This document shows, piece after piece, positions 1 through 6,002 of a stretch of 9,260 nt of DNA. Origin of the DNA: Oceanospirillaceae bacterium (GTDB lineage Bacteria > Pseudomonadota > Gammaproteobacteria > Pseudomonadales > Balneatricaceae); assembly GCA_023954795.1 (NCBI GenBank), contig JAGSHA010000102.1, positions 1-9,260 of the forward strand, in the 5' to 3' direction. The position numbers were made by a program, and so were the translations under genes. Under the pieces are notes generated by a model that was given only the letters and a program-made list of their open reading frames with translations, had not been told where the DNA came from and made no database searches. Each line of letters begins with the position of its first letter. Position 1 is the stretch's first letter.

Positions 1-1
1 C

Positions 2-496
2 TTTGTCACAGTGACCCTGACTGCAATCGAGCTTATTGGTGCGCTGGGATTGGCTTATCCAAATCCGCAGCCGCTTATTGGCTCTGGCGAATTGAATCCA
101 CATACATCGTTCTTTCTCAGTTTTGGGCAGGTGATGTTTCTAGATAGCGTATTTGCTGGGGTGATCTTCTTTGCAGTGCTGTTGATACAAAAACCGGTGG
201 CGGCGCTGTTCGCGGCGGTAGGTGTATTTTTCAGTGTTGTGATTACAATGATTGGGGGGATTTCTGCTGCACTGGTGAATACCGGATTGTTTGGGTTTAG
301 TGCGATTTTGTGTTGCCTGGCATTTGCAGAGCGCAGTTGGCATGCAGCGATCAGTGCGGTGATTGCAGCGAGTCTGGCAACGTTGTGTACGATGATGGCG
401 CATGCAGTTGGCGTAGTTGTGCTGACTTTGCCGTTTATTGTTTCGACCTGGTTGGTGATGGGTATTGGGAGGTACTGGGAGAGACAAGTTAATTAG
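2..496 (+). CDS. Urea transporter (UT family), C-terminal part, 5'-truncated by the window edge
   Basis: The reading frame is open from the first bases (codons start at position 2), so this is the last ~164 residues of a longer gene. A GTG at 11 is not needed as a start. The protein is almost wholly hydrophobic, with about five membrane segments. It carries the second-repeat signature of bacterial/animal UT channels: a SFGQVMFLDS stretch followed by a glycine-rich helix (FAGVIFF), then GLFGFSAILCCLAFA, and a C-terminal LTLPFIVSTWLVM. UT proteins are passive, urea-selective inner-membrane channels. Next to a pathway whose allantoicase and ureidoglycolate lyase each release urea, it probably equilibrates or imports urea (inference). 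The family call rests on these motifs. The first pore repeat is outside the window and could not be checked. No urease or urea amidolyase is visible here. Confidence 0.82.
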   Translation, partial: FVTVTLTAIELIGALGLAYPNPQPLIGSGELNPHTSFFLSFGQVMFLDSVFAGVIFFAVLLIQKPVAALFAAVGVFFSVVITMIGGISAALVNTGLFGFSAILCCLAFAERSWHAAISAVIAASLATLCTMMAHAVGVVVLTLPFIVSTWLVMGIGRYWERQVN

Positions 497-501
497 ATTT
501 G

Positions 502-685
502 CTTCACCATCTGTAGGGCAGCGTTCACGCTGCCGGTAGGCTAAAGCCTACCCTACATCGGGCCTTCTGGTTTCCAAGTTTTCGATTGGCACTACTTCGC
601 CACCTGTAGGGCAGCGTTCACGCTGCTGGTAGGCTGAAGCCTACCCTACATCGGGTCTTCTGGTTTCCAAGTTTTCGATTGGCAC
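502..685. repeat. Two tandem copies of a ~93-bp intergenic repeat with paired hairpins
   Basis: Copies at about 502-592 and 595-685 have an exact period of 93 bp and differ at only a few positions. Each begins with a folding core (512-557 and 605-650). An outer arm TGTAG(GG) pairs with (CC)CTACA and encloses two hairpins: CAGCG-TTCA-CGCTG (519-532 in copy 1) and GGTAGGC-TAAA-GCCTACC (535-552). A ~35-bp tail ending in GATTGGCAC follows. Such cores resemble dispersed REP-like palindromes of gammaproteobacterial intergenic regions. No transposase or ORF is associated. Confidence 0.85.
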
Positions 686-789
686 GGTCCTCCGTGGGAA
701 TCCATACGACGCACTGTTACTCGGGTGTCACTGTTCCCCTATTCGCTCCTATACCGGAGCGTAGAAACGAGATTACCTCGATTGATGTA

Positions 790-836
790 TGTAGGGCAGT
801 CTTTAGGCTGCCAGTAGGCTAGAAGCCTACCCAACC
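790..836. repeat. Diverged third copy of the REP-like core
   Basis: The core starts TGTAGGGCAG like the tandem copies. The first hairpin is rewritten as CAGTC-TTTA-GGCTG (797-810), so one base pair changes on both sides (G-C to C-G) and one becomes T-G while the stem is kept. The second hairpin is GTAGGCT-AGA-AGCCTAC (814-830). The right outer arm reads CCCAACC instead of CCCTACA, so the outer stem is largely lost, and the 35-bp tail is absent. Confidence 0.7.
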
Positions 837-871
837 TCTCTTACAGACCTCCGCTCCCGACAAACACGCAC

Positions 872-902
872 AAAAAAACCGCCTGCGATGAGGCGGTTTT
901 TT
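872..902 (-). terminator. Rho-independent terminator for uraH, possibly bidirectional
   Basis: The stem ACCGCCT (878-884) / AGGCGGT (891-897) has loop GCGATG. It is flanked by seven A on the left and a T-run to 902 on the right. Read on the minus strand it is a GC stem followed by seven T, 22 bp past the uraH stop. The T-run on the plus side means it could also stop transcripts coming from the urea transporter. Confidence 0.85.
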
Positions 903-924
903 ATGAAAACGGCTGTCGCTCTAA

Positions 925-1275
925 TCAGCTGCCGCGATAGGTAGAGTAGCTGTAAGGCGAGATCAACAACGGCACGTGATAGTGCTCGTCTTCATTCGCG
1001 ATACCAAAACGCAATACCACCTCATCCAGAAACGCCGGTTCAGGCAGCTCCATGCCACGTTTACGGTAGTAAGCGCCCGCACCGAATTCCAGCTCGTACA
1101 CCCCCTTAGTAAACGCATCACCCTCCAGCACCGGATGATCACAGCGCCCATCGCTGTTGGTGGTGACAGAGGCAATCAGTTCGCGCTCAGCACCTATGCG
1201 GTACAGATTTACCAGAATGTTGCTGCCCGGGCAGCCAAATGCCGAATCCAGCACATGTGTCGTCAGATAACCCAT
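925..1275 (-). CDS. uraH: 5-hydroxyisourate hydrolase (transthyretin-like protein)
   Basis: Hydrolyses 5-hydroxyisourate, the product of urate oxidation, to OHCU. The 116-residue length is normal for bacterial HIU hydrolases. Family marks are the N-terminal LTTHVLDSAFGCPG (His7), TTNSDGRCDHP (Arg44), EHYHVPLLISP (His98/His100) and the diagnostic C-terminal tetrapeptide YRGS (113-116). Together these supply the His/Arg/His/Ser active-site set known for the family. The start at 1275 is chosen because family homology begins at MGYLTTHVLD. The frame continues upstream to an ATG at 1368, but that codon lies inside a candidate operator (1367-1378) and the extra 31 residues are unlike the family. 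The Shine-Dalgarno sequence before 1275 is weak. The gene is divergent from puuE and shares its control region. No secretion signal is seen, so the protein is presumably cytoplasmic. Confidence 0.93.
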   Translation of the reverse strand: MGYLTTHVLDSAFGCPGSNILVNLYRIGAERELIASVTTNSDGRCDHPVLEGDAFTKGVYELEFGAGAYYRKRGMELPEPAFLDEVVLRFGIANEDEHYHVPLLISPYSYSTYRGS

Positions 1276-1366
1276 AAATCGTTGCAGTGCTAACAGCACC
1301 CTCCAATAGATAGTGAATGTCGAACTCCCTGCCAACTGCCTATCACACGCCACCATGACGAGACGC

Positions 1367-1378
1367 ATTGTATACAGA
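1367..1378. promoter_or_regulatory. GTATAC-palindrome operator candidate upstream of uraH
   Basis: The sequence is ATTGTATACAGA, matching ATTGTATACAAT in 10 of 12 positions. On the minus strand it contains TACAAT (complement of 1367-1372), a possible uraH -10 box. I see no good -35 at standard spacing. Palindromes with a GTATAC core are typical targets of FadR-type GntR regulators; the assignment is inference. Confidence 0.5.
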
Positions 1379-1437
1379 TAGCACCTAAACCAGACAGAAA
1401 TCCACTTTTAGCTGATATTTCTAACGGCTGGAGTCCC

Positions 1438-1466
1438 TTAAAGAACAGGAGATAAGCCTATATAAT
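1438..1466 (+). promoter_or_regulatory. Candidate sigma-70 promoter for the puuE operon
   Basis: The -35 candidate TTAAAG (1438-1443) is weak. After a 17-bp spacer comes a perfect -10 TATAAT (1461-1466). The predicted start, near 1473, abuts the RutR-like operator at 1474-1489, a position suited to repression. An alternative promoter is TTGCCA (1498-1503), 18 bp, TACAAT (1522-1527), whose -10 lies inside the ATTGTATACAAT palindrome. Confidence 0.45.
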
Positions 1467-1473
1467 CATTTTT

Positions 1474-1489
1474 TTGACCCGAAGGACAA
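1474..1489. promoter_or_regulatory. RutR-like operator candidate, puuE side
   Basis: TTGACC-CGAA-GGACAA is a 16-bp imperfect inverted repeat that matches the half-sites of the E. coli RutR consensus TTGACC-N4-GGTCAA in 11 of 12 positions. A RutR-like TetR protein is encoded at 6003-6629. A sister site lies at 7378-7393. Confidence 0.5.
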
Positions 1490-1515
1490 CTTTTTCTTTG
1501 CCAAACCCATTTAGC

Positions 1516-1527
1516 ATTGTATACAAT
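1516..1527. promoter_or_regulatory. Perfect GTATAC palindrome operator candidate upstream of puuE
   Basis: ATTGTATACAAT is a perfect 12-bp palindrome. Its centre is 40 bp from the centre of the RutR-like site, and 24 bp downstream lies a degenerate copy, ATTGTTTACACA (1540-1551). It overlaps a possible -10 box. The likely binder is a GntR-family regulator, which is not encoded in the window. Confidence 0.6.
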
Positions 1528-1606
1528 CAAAACATACAAATTGTTTACACACGTTTTTTGTTCTAAAACGTAATAAAGAGTTATCTGTAACGTAAGGAGT
1601 TGAACC

Positions 1607-2530
1607 GTGAGCAGAGATTACCCACGAGACCTAATCGGATACGGTGCCAACCCTCCCCATCCTCAATGGCCGGGTGATGCGCGTGTCGCGATCTCTTTCG
1701 TACTCAACTACGAAGAAGGTGGCGAGCGTTGCGTTCTGCACGGTGATGCAGAATCGGAAGCGTTCCTGTCAGAGATGCCAAACGCACAGCCACTGGCGGG
1801 CGTACGCAACATGAGCATGGAGTCCATCTACGAGTACGGCAGCCGTTCCGGTGTGTGGCGTCTGCTGAAGTTATTCGATAAGTACGATGTACCGCTCACC
1901 GTATTTGCTGTTGCGATGGCGATAGAACGTCACCCAGAGGTGGCAAAAGCGATGGTTGAGGCAGGCCACGAGATCTGCAGCCACGCTTACCGCTGGATCG
2001 ACTATCAGTACATGGATATAGAGGAAGAAAGGGATCACCTGAATAAAGCGATCGAAATCATCACTCAGGTGACAGGCCAGCGCCCGCTGGGTTGGTACAC
2101 CGGTCGTAACAGCCCGAACACCCGTGATCTGGTGATGCAGGAAGGTGGTTTCCTCTATGACTCCGATGCCTACGACGACGACCTGCCCTACTGGGTCGAT
2201 AACAACGGCAAAGGCCACCTCGTCATCCCTTACACCCTGGACACCAACGACATGCGTTTTTCGACCGTGCAGGGGTTTAACAGCGGTGAGCAGTTCTACC
2301 AATACCTGAAAGATGCCTTTGACACCCTGTATGCCGAAGGTGAAGAGGCACCGAAGATGTTGTCGATTGGCCTGCACTGCCGCCTGATCGGCCGTCCGGC
2401 CCGCATCGCTGCACTGGAACGCTTTATCCAGTACGCGAAAAGCCACGACAAAGTCTGGTTCAGCCGCCGCATTGATATCGCCAAACACTGGCATGAAAAG
2501 CACCCCTACAACCCGGAGAGCGCCAAATGA
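1607..2530 (+). CDS. puuE: Allantoinase PuuE (polysaccharide-deacetylase-like)
   Basis: Converts (S)-allantoin to allantoate. The protein has 307 residues and belongs to the NodB/polysaccharide deacetylase fold. This family is unrelated to the metal-dependent amidohydrolase allantoinase AllB; the P. fluorescens enzyme is reported to be metal-independent. Recognisable family segments are the N-terminal YPRDLIGYGANPPHPQWP (5-22), NYEEGGE (34-40), GHEICSHAYRW (120-130), RNSPNTRDL (167-175), DSDAYDDDLPYW (185-196) and SIGLHCRLIGRPAR (253-266). The GTG start is set by AAGGAG at 1594-1599, seven bases upstream. It is first in a five-gene operon, and its stop overlaps the uraD start as ATGA. Expression is probably governed by the operators at 1474-1551. 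The product is soluble, with no signal peptide. Confidence 0.95.
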   Translation: MSRDYPRDLIGYGANPPHPQWPGDARVAISFVLNYEEGGERCVLHGDAESEAFLSEMPNAQPLAGVRNMSMESIYEYGSRSGVWRLLKLFDKYDVPLTVFAVAMAIERHPEVAKAMVEAGHEICSHAYRWIDYQYMDIEEERDHLNKAIEIITQVTGQRPLGWYTGRNSPNTRDLVMQEGGFLYDSDAYDDDLPYWVDNNGKGHLVIPYTLDTNDMRFSTVQGFNSGEQFYQYLKDAFDTLYAEGEEAPKMLSIGLHCRLIGRPARIAALERFIQYAKSHDKVWFSRRIDIAKHWHEKHPYNPESAK

Positions 2531-3048
2531 GTAACGGAAGGTTCCAGCACTGCACCCCTAACGAGATGGATCGCAACACCTTCGTAAACACCTTTGCTGA
2601 TATTTACGAACATTCATCCTGGGTTGCAGAAAAGGCGTTCGATCAGGGCATCAACGAACTGCACAACCAGATCAGCGTTTTACATGAGCACATGGCTGGC
2701 ATCCTGAACAACAGTGGCCATCAGGCTCAGCTGGACCTGATCAATGCCCACCCGGATCTGGCAGGTAAAGCCGCAATATCTGGCGAACTGACTGAGGCAT
2801 CTACTTCAGAACAGTCCGGCGCAGGCATTCACGAGTGTAATGAACAGGAGTTTATGCGCTTCACTGAACTGAATAACGCCTACAAAGACAAGTTCCAGTT
2901 CCCATTCATCATGGCAGTCAAAGGCAGCAACCGGCACCAGATTCTGGCGGCATTTGAGACACGTATTCACAACAGTCCGGAGCTGGAGTTTGAGACGGCC
3001 CTGCAGGAGATCAACAAGATCGCCCTGTTCCGACTGAATGACATGTAA
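2527..3048 (+). CDS. uraD: 2-oxo-4-hydroxy-4-carboxy-5-ureidoimidazoline (OHCU) decarboxylase
   Basis: Decarboxylates OHCU, the UraH product, stereospecifically to (S)-allantoin. The 173-residue length is typical of the family. Visible marks are the helical N-terminus, LINAHPDLAGK (71-81) with the proposed catalytic His75, SEQSGAG (94-100) with Glu95, and FQFPFIMAVKG (123-133), the segment that lines the active site in known structures. The ATG start lies within the puuE stop (ATGA), implying translational coupling. In this operon it sits between the allantoin-consuming genes, as in Pseudomonas clusters. The family is small and distinctive, and I see no broken motif. Confidence 0.93.
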   Translation: MSNGRFQHCTPNEMDRNTFVNTFADIYEHSSWVAEKAFDQGINELHNQISVLHEHMAGILNNSGHQAQLDLINAHPDLAGKAAISGELTEASTSEQSGAGIHECNEQEFMRFTELNNAYKDKFQFPFIMAVKGSNRHQILAAFETRIHNSPELEFETALQEINKIALFRLNDM

Positions 3049-3073
3049 CCACTTACTGAGAAGAAAAATAATT

Positions 3074-4066
3074 ATGAAAGAAACAGCAACATTTCAGAAA
3101 TACATCAACCTGGCGGACGCCCGCTTGGGCAGCGAAGTGATCTTTGTGACCGATGACTGGTTTGCCGATGCCAACCGCATGCTGCAACCTGAAGCCGCCG
3201 TCTGGAGAGAAGGTGTTTTCGACGACAACGGTAAATGGATGGATGGCTGGGAATCCCGCCGTAAGCGTTGCGAAGGTTACGACTCAGCCGTGGTCCGTCT
3301 GGGTGTACCCGGTGTCATAAAGGGTGTGAACATCGATACCGCCCACTTCACCGGTAACTTTCCACCCTCCGCCTCGCTGGAAGCCTGCTTCTCACCCGAT
3401 GGCGATCCAGACAGCAGCGCAGAGTGGAACGAGATTCTGCCCGCGGTAAATCTGCAGGGTAACAGCGAACACCTGCACGCGATTGACGACGAGCGCCCAT
3501 GGACACACCTGCGCTTTAACATCTTCCCCGACGGTGGTGTTGCCCGTCTGCGCGTACACGGCCTGCCGCATAAGAACTGGTCTGCCATTGATCCATCTGA
3601 AGAGATCGATCTGGCGGCTTCCCTGAACGGCGCCCGCGCACTGGCATGCAGCGATGAGCACTTCGGCACCATGAGCAATATCCTGAATCCGGGTCGCGGT
3701 ATCAACATGGGTGACGGCTGGGAAACCGCACGCCGCCGTACGCCGGGTAATGACTGGGTGATTGTTGCACTGGGCCACCCGGGCGAAATCAATCGCATCG
3801 TGGTCGACACCCTGCACTTCAAAGGTAACTACCCGGACAGCTGCTCCATTCAGGCGGCATACGTAAACGGTGGTACCGACGACCAGATCGAAACCCAGAG
3901 CCTGTTCTGGAAAGAACTGCTGCCTTCCCAGAAGCTGGAGATGCATCAGGAACACGCGTTTGCGGACCAGATCAACGCCATCGGCCCGATCACCCACGTA
4001 CGCCTGAACATCTTCCCGGATGGCGGTGTCAGCCGTCTGCGCCTGTTCGGCAAAGTAACGGATTGA
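3074..4066 (+). CDS. alc: Allantoicase
   Basis: Hydrolyses allantoate to (S)-ureidoglycolate and urea. The 330 residues form two homologous allantoicase repeats. DGWESRRKR (57-65) matches DGWETARRR (214-222), VNIDTAHFTGNFP (85-97) matches VVDTLHFKGNYP (243-254), and HLRFNIFPDGGVARLRVHG (145-163) matches HVRLNIFPDGGVSRLRLFG (308-326). The start at 3074 is preferred because an in-frame ATG at 3038 would add 12 non-homologous residues and overlap uraD. Purine-rich GAGAAGAAA at 3058-3066 precedes 3074 and can serve as the ribosome binding site. It lies 25 bp after uraD and 7 bp before allA. Bacteria using this enzyme release the first urea here, rather than ammonia as with the allantoate amidohydrolase AllC. 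Confidence 0.94.
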   Translation: MKETATFQKYINLADARLGSEVIFVTDDWFADANRMLQPEAAVWREGVFDDNGKWMDGWESRRKRCEGYDSAVVRLGVPGVIKGVNIDTAHFTGNFPPSASLEACFSPDGDPDSSAEWNEILPAVNLQGNSEHLHAIDDERPWTHLRFNIFPDGGVARLRVHGLPHKNWSAIDPSEEIDLAASLNGARALACSDEHFGTMSNILNPGRGINMGDGWETARRRTPGNDWVIVALGHPGEINRIVVDTLHFKGNYPDSCSIQAAYVNGGTDDQIETQSLFWKELLPSQKLEMHQEHAFADQINAIGPITHVRLNIFPDGGVSRLRLFGKVTD

Positions 4067-4073
4067 GGCGGCT

Positions 4074-4577
4074 ATGCAGATTATCCGCCCCCAACCGTTA
4101 ACGGCTGACGCTTTTGCCCCGTTTGGTGACGTGATTGAAGCCCGCGACCGGGATTATTTCATGATCAACAACGGCTCAACACGGCGCTATCACAAGCTGG
4201 GCGCCGTGCAGCTGGGCACACCGGACGACAAGGCGATCATCAGCATTTTCCGTGCACAGGCACTGACGATGCCACTGACCATCAAGATGATGGAGCGACA
4301 CCCGCTGGGCAGTCAGGCCTTTATTCCGCTGAAGGGCCATCCCTTCCTGGTATTGGTTGCCCCGGCGGGAGAGATCCCCTACCCGGGACAGCTGAAGGCA
4401 TTTGTCACAGACGGTACCCAGGGCATCAACTACCACGCAGGCGTATGGCATCATCCGGTGCTGTGCTGCGCGTCAGAGGATGATTTTCTGGTGATCGACC
4501 GCGAGGGCGAAGGCAATAACTGCGATGAGTACTTTTTTGCGGACGAGACGCACATTGTGCTTGATCCGGGCCAATAA
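4074..4577 (+). CDS. allA: Ureidoglycolate lyase
   Basis: Splits (S)-ureidoglycolate into glyoxylate and urea, the last step of the pathway encoded here. The 167 residues have a cupin-like fold. Family segments are the N-terminal PLTADAFAPFGDVIEA (8-23), MMERHPLGSQAFIPL (72-86), GINYHAGVWHHP (117-128) and the C-terminal IDREGEGNNCDE (141-152). The gene begins 7 bp after alc, and the alc stop codon is part of the GAGG ribosome binding site (4065-4068), so translation is probably coupled. Together with Alc it yields two urea and one glyoxylate per allantoin. A 79-bp gap to puuD follows. Confidence 0.94.
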   Translation: MQIIRPQPLTADAFAPFGDVIEARDRDYFMINNGSTRRYHKLGAVQLGTPDDKAIISIFRAQALTMPLTIKMMERHPLGSQAFIPLKGHPFLVLVAPAGEIPYPGQLKAFVTDGTQGINYHAGVWHHPVLCCASEDDFLVIDREGEGNNCDEYFFADETHIVLDPGQ

Positions 4578-4592
4578 CACTCGAAACGAAAC

Positions 4593-4636
4593 CTATAAAA
4601 ATAATAACGCTGACTTTTAAGAGTTTTTATAGTCAG
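4593..4636 (+). promoter_or_regulatory. Overlapping inverted repeats in the allA-puuD gap
   Basis: A perfect 9-bp inverted repeat, CTATAAAAA (4593-4601) / TTTTTATAG (4624-4632), overlaps a 6-bp one, CTGACT (4610-4615) / AGTCAG (4631-4636). The two share 4631-4632 and cannot form fully at once. TATAGT (4628-4633) could be a -10, but no -35 is evident. It may be an internal promoter/operator or an RNA leader for puuD; the function is unknown. Confidence 0.35.
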
Positions 4637-4656
4637 ATTTATATGAGGAGAAGACT

Positions 4657-5835
4657 ATGGATCCCCATATCACCGAATGGCTTAACCTGGTTGTACGCTG
4701 GGCACATATGATCACCGGTGTCGCATGGATTGGCGCATCATTCTACTTCGTCTGGCTGGAAAACCACCTGGACCGCAGAAACCCACGCGATGGTCTGGCT
4801 GGCGACCTCTGGGCAATCCATGGTGGTGGTATCTACCATCTGGAGAAGTACAAGCTGGCGCCACCCAAAATGCCAGAGCAGCTGCACTGGTTTAAATGGG
4901 AGGCATACGCGACCTGGCTAACCGGAATCGTGTTGCTGAGCGTGGTGTATTACCTGAACGCTGAGCTCTTCCTGATCGCTCCGGGCTCGGGCCTGAGCCC
5001 AACCACAGCGATCGCCATCGGTATTGCCAGCCTGATTGCGGGTTGGCTGATCTATGATTTGCTGTGTGATTCCCCCTTGGGTAAGCAACCGGCACTGCTT
5101 GGGGCTGTCCTCTTTGTTCTGATCGTTGGCGCAGCCTGGGGCTTATCTCAGGTGTTCAGTGGTCGCGGTGCGTTCATCCACGTTGGCGCGATTATCGGCA
5201 CCATCATGGTCGGCAACGTATTCCGCGTGATTATGCCGGCACAACGTGCCTTGGTCTCCGCGATTGAAGCAGGCAAGGAACCCGATCCGGCACTGCCGGC
5301 AAAAGGTTTGCTGCGCTCGCGCCACAACAACTACTTCACGCTGCCGGTCCTGTTCATCATGATCAGCAACCATTTCCCCAGCACATTTGGGAATGAGTTT
5401 AACTGGGCTGTTCTCGCGGGTCTGGCGGTACTGAGTGTATTAGTACGTCATTACTTCAATACCCGACACGTGTCGCAGAAATTCGCCTGGACGCTGCCGG
5501 TCGCAGCCCTTGGCATGATCTGCCTGGCGTTCATTACCTCGCCGAAACAAATGACCCATGATGCTCAGAACGCTCAGGTCAGTATGCAGGTGGTGGAGAA
5601 GATCATTACCGAACGCTGCACGAGCTGTCACTCTGCAACCCCAAGCAGCACGATGTTTACCAGTGCGCCAGCAGGCGTCATGCTGGACAACTTCAGCCAA
5701 ATTAAGACACTGGCACCGCAGATCTATCTTCAGACTGTGGCCAGCAAAACAATGCCACTGGGCAACATGACGCAGATGACCCAGCAGGAACGAGACTTGA
5801 TTGGGGCCTGGATAAATCAGAGTAAATCCAAGTAA
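4657..5835 (+). CDS. puuD: Membrane urate oxidase/hydroxylase PuuD with C-terminal cytochrome c domain
   Basis: Oxidises urate to 5-hydroxyisourate at the cytoplasmic membrane and passes electrons to the respiratory chain, so it replaces the soluble, H2O2-forming uricase. The 392 residues comprise a membrane part with about eight hydrophobic segments (near 11-31, 84-104, 117-135, 147-165, 172-190, 228-240, 249-264, 278-294). Conserved stretches are RWAHMITGVAWIGASFYFVWLENHLD (starting at 14) and RSRHNNYFTLPVLFIMISNH (220-239). The C-terminus is a periplasmic cytochrome c domain with the haem motif CTSCH (321-325) and a likely axial Met366 in KTMPLGNMT. The ATG has AGGAG at 4646-4650. It is the last gene of the operon. 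No other urate-oxidising enzyme (UaZ, HpxO) is visible in the window, so this one supplies the UraH substrate. Confidence 0.92.
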   Translation: MDPHITEWLNLVVRWAHMITGVAWIGASFYFVWLENHLDRRNPRDGLAGDLWAIHGGGIYHLEKYKLAPPKMPEQLHWFKWEAYATWLTGIVLLSVVYYLNAELFLIAPGSGLSPTTAIAIGIASLIAGWLIYDLLCDSPLGKQPALLGAVLFVLIVGAAWGLSQVFSGRGAFIHVGAIIGTIMVGNVFRVIMPAQRALVSAIEAGKEPDPALPAKGLLRSRHNNYFTLPVLFIMISNHFPSTFGNEFNWAVLAGLAVLSVLVRHYFNTRHVSQKFAWTLPVAALGMICLAFITSPKQMTHDAQNAQVSMQVVEKIITERCTSCHSATPSSTMFTSAPAGVMLDNFSQIKTLAPQIYLQTVASKTMPLGNMTQMTQQERDLIGAWINQSKSK

Positions 5836-5872
5836 GAATTTGCACTTCCGTCGATTAATGCAAAGTGCTTTT

Positions 5873-5900
5873 CCGGACAGTTAACGCTGTCCGGTTTTTT
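5873..5900 (+). terminator. Rho-independent terminator of the puuE-puuD operon
   Basis: The stem CCGGACAG (5873-5880) / CTGTCCGG (5887-5894) has loop TTAACG and is followed by six T. It lies 37 bp after the puuD stop and separates the operon from the regulator gene. Confidence 0.92.
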
Positions 5901-5980
5901 CGTTTTCTGCCACCCGGTACACTGCAAGTATATTGAGACTCATCAATCAGCGGTGCTAACATTGCGCCCAACTGTCAAAT

Positions 5981-5994
5981 TTCACCGGAGTGAA
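5981..5994. promoter_or_regulatory. Inverted repeat over the ribosome binding site of the TetR gene
   Basis: TTCAC (5981-5985), CGGA, GTGAA (5990-5994) overlaps the only Shine-Dalgarno candidate, GGAG (5987-5990), eight bases before the start codon. A TetR-type autoregulatory operator is possible. It does not resemble the TTGACC sites. Confidence 0.3.
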
Positions 5995-6002
5995 CCGTTT
6001 AA

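Larger units (their letters stand above)
497..924. other. 428-bp non-coding stretch between the urea transporter and uraH
   Basis: This region separates two converging genes. It holds the tandem repeat (502-685), the third core (790-836) and a terminator (872-902). A short hairpin CGCTCC-TATACC-GGAGCG lies at 744-761 without a T-tract. I see no credible coding frame, tRNA or other gene in the remainder (686-789, 837-871). Confidence 0.6.
1276..1606. promoter_or_regulatory. Shared divergent control region of uraH and the puuE operon
   Basis: This 331-bp AT-rich gap contains, from left to right, a GTATAC palindrome (1367-1378), a candidate promoter (1438-1466), a RutR-like operator (1474-1489), a perfect ATTGTATACAAT palindrome (1516-1527), a degenerate third GTATAC-like site (1540-1551) and the puuE ribosome binding site (1594-1599). 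No gene is visible. The leader 1276-1366 before uraH shows nothing further that I can name. Confidence 0.65.

Noticed and set aside
502..836. CRISPR array or tRNA-like element
   Set aside because: There are only two tandem units plus one diverged core, with a 93-bp unit and no short repeat/spacer alternation; the cores do not form a tRNA cloverleaf with an anticodon arm.
1276..1368. N-terminal extension of uraH to the ATG at 1368
   Set aside because: The extra 31 residues do not resemble HIU hydrolases, and the codon lies inside a candidate operator/promoter; the family start is the Met at 1275.
1871..2503. 210-residue open frame on the minus strand inside puuE
   Set aside because: It is an antisense shadow of a confidently identified gene; no recognisable family or ribosome binding site.
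3038..3073. Allantoicase start at 3038 overlapping uraD
   Set aside because: It would add 12 residues without family similarity; the ATG at 3074 has purine-rich upstream sequence and begins the homologous region.
3277..3997. Two long minus-strand open frames inside alc
   Set aside because: Both are antisense shadows of the two allantoicase repeats and have no recognisable domain.
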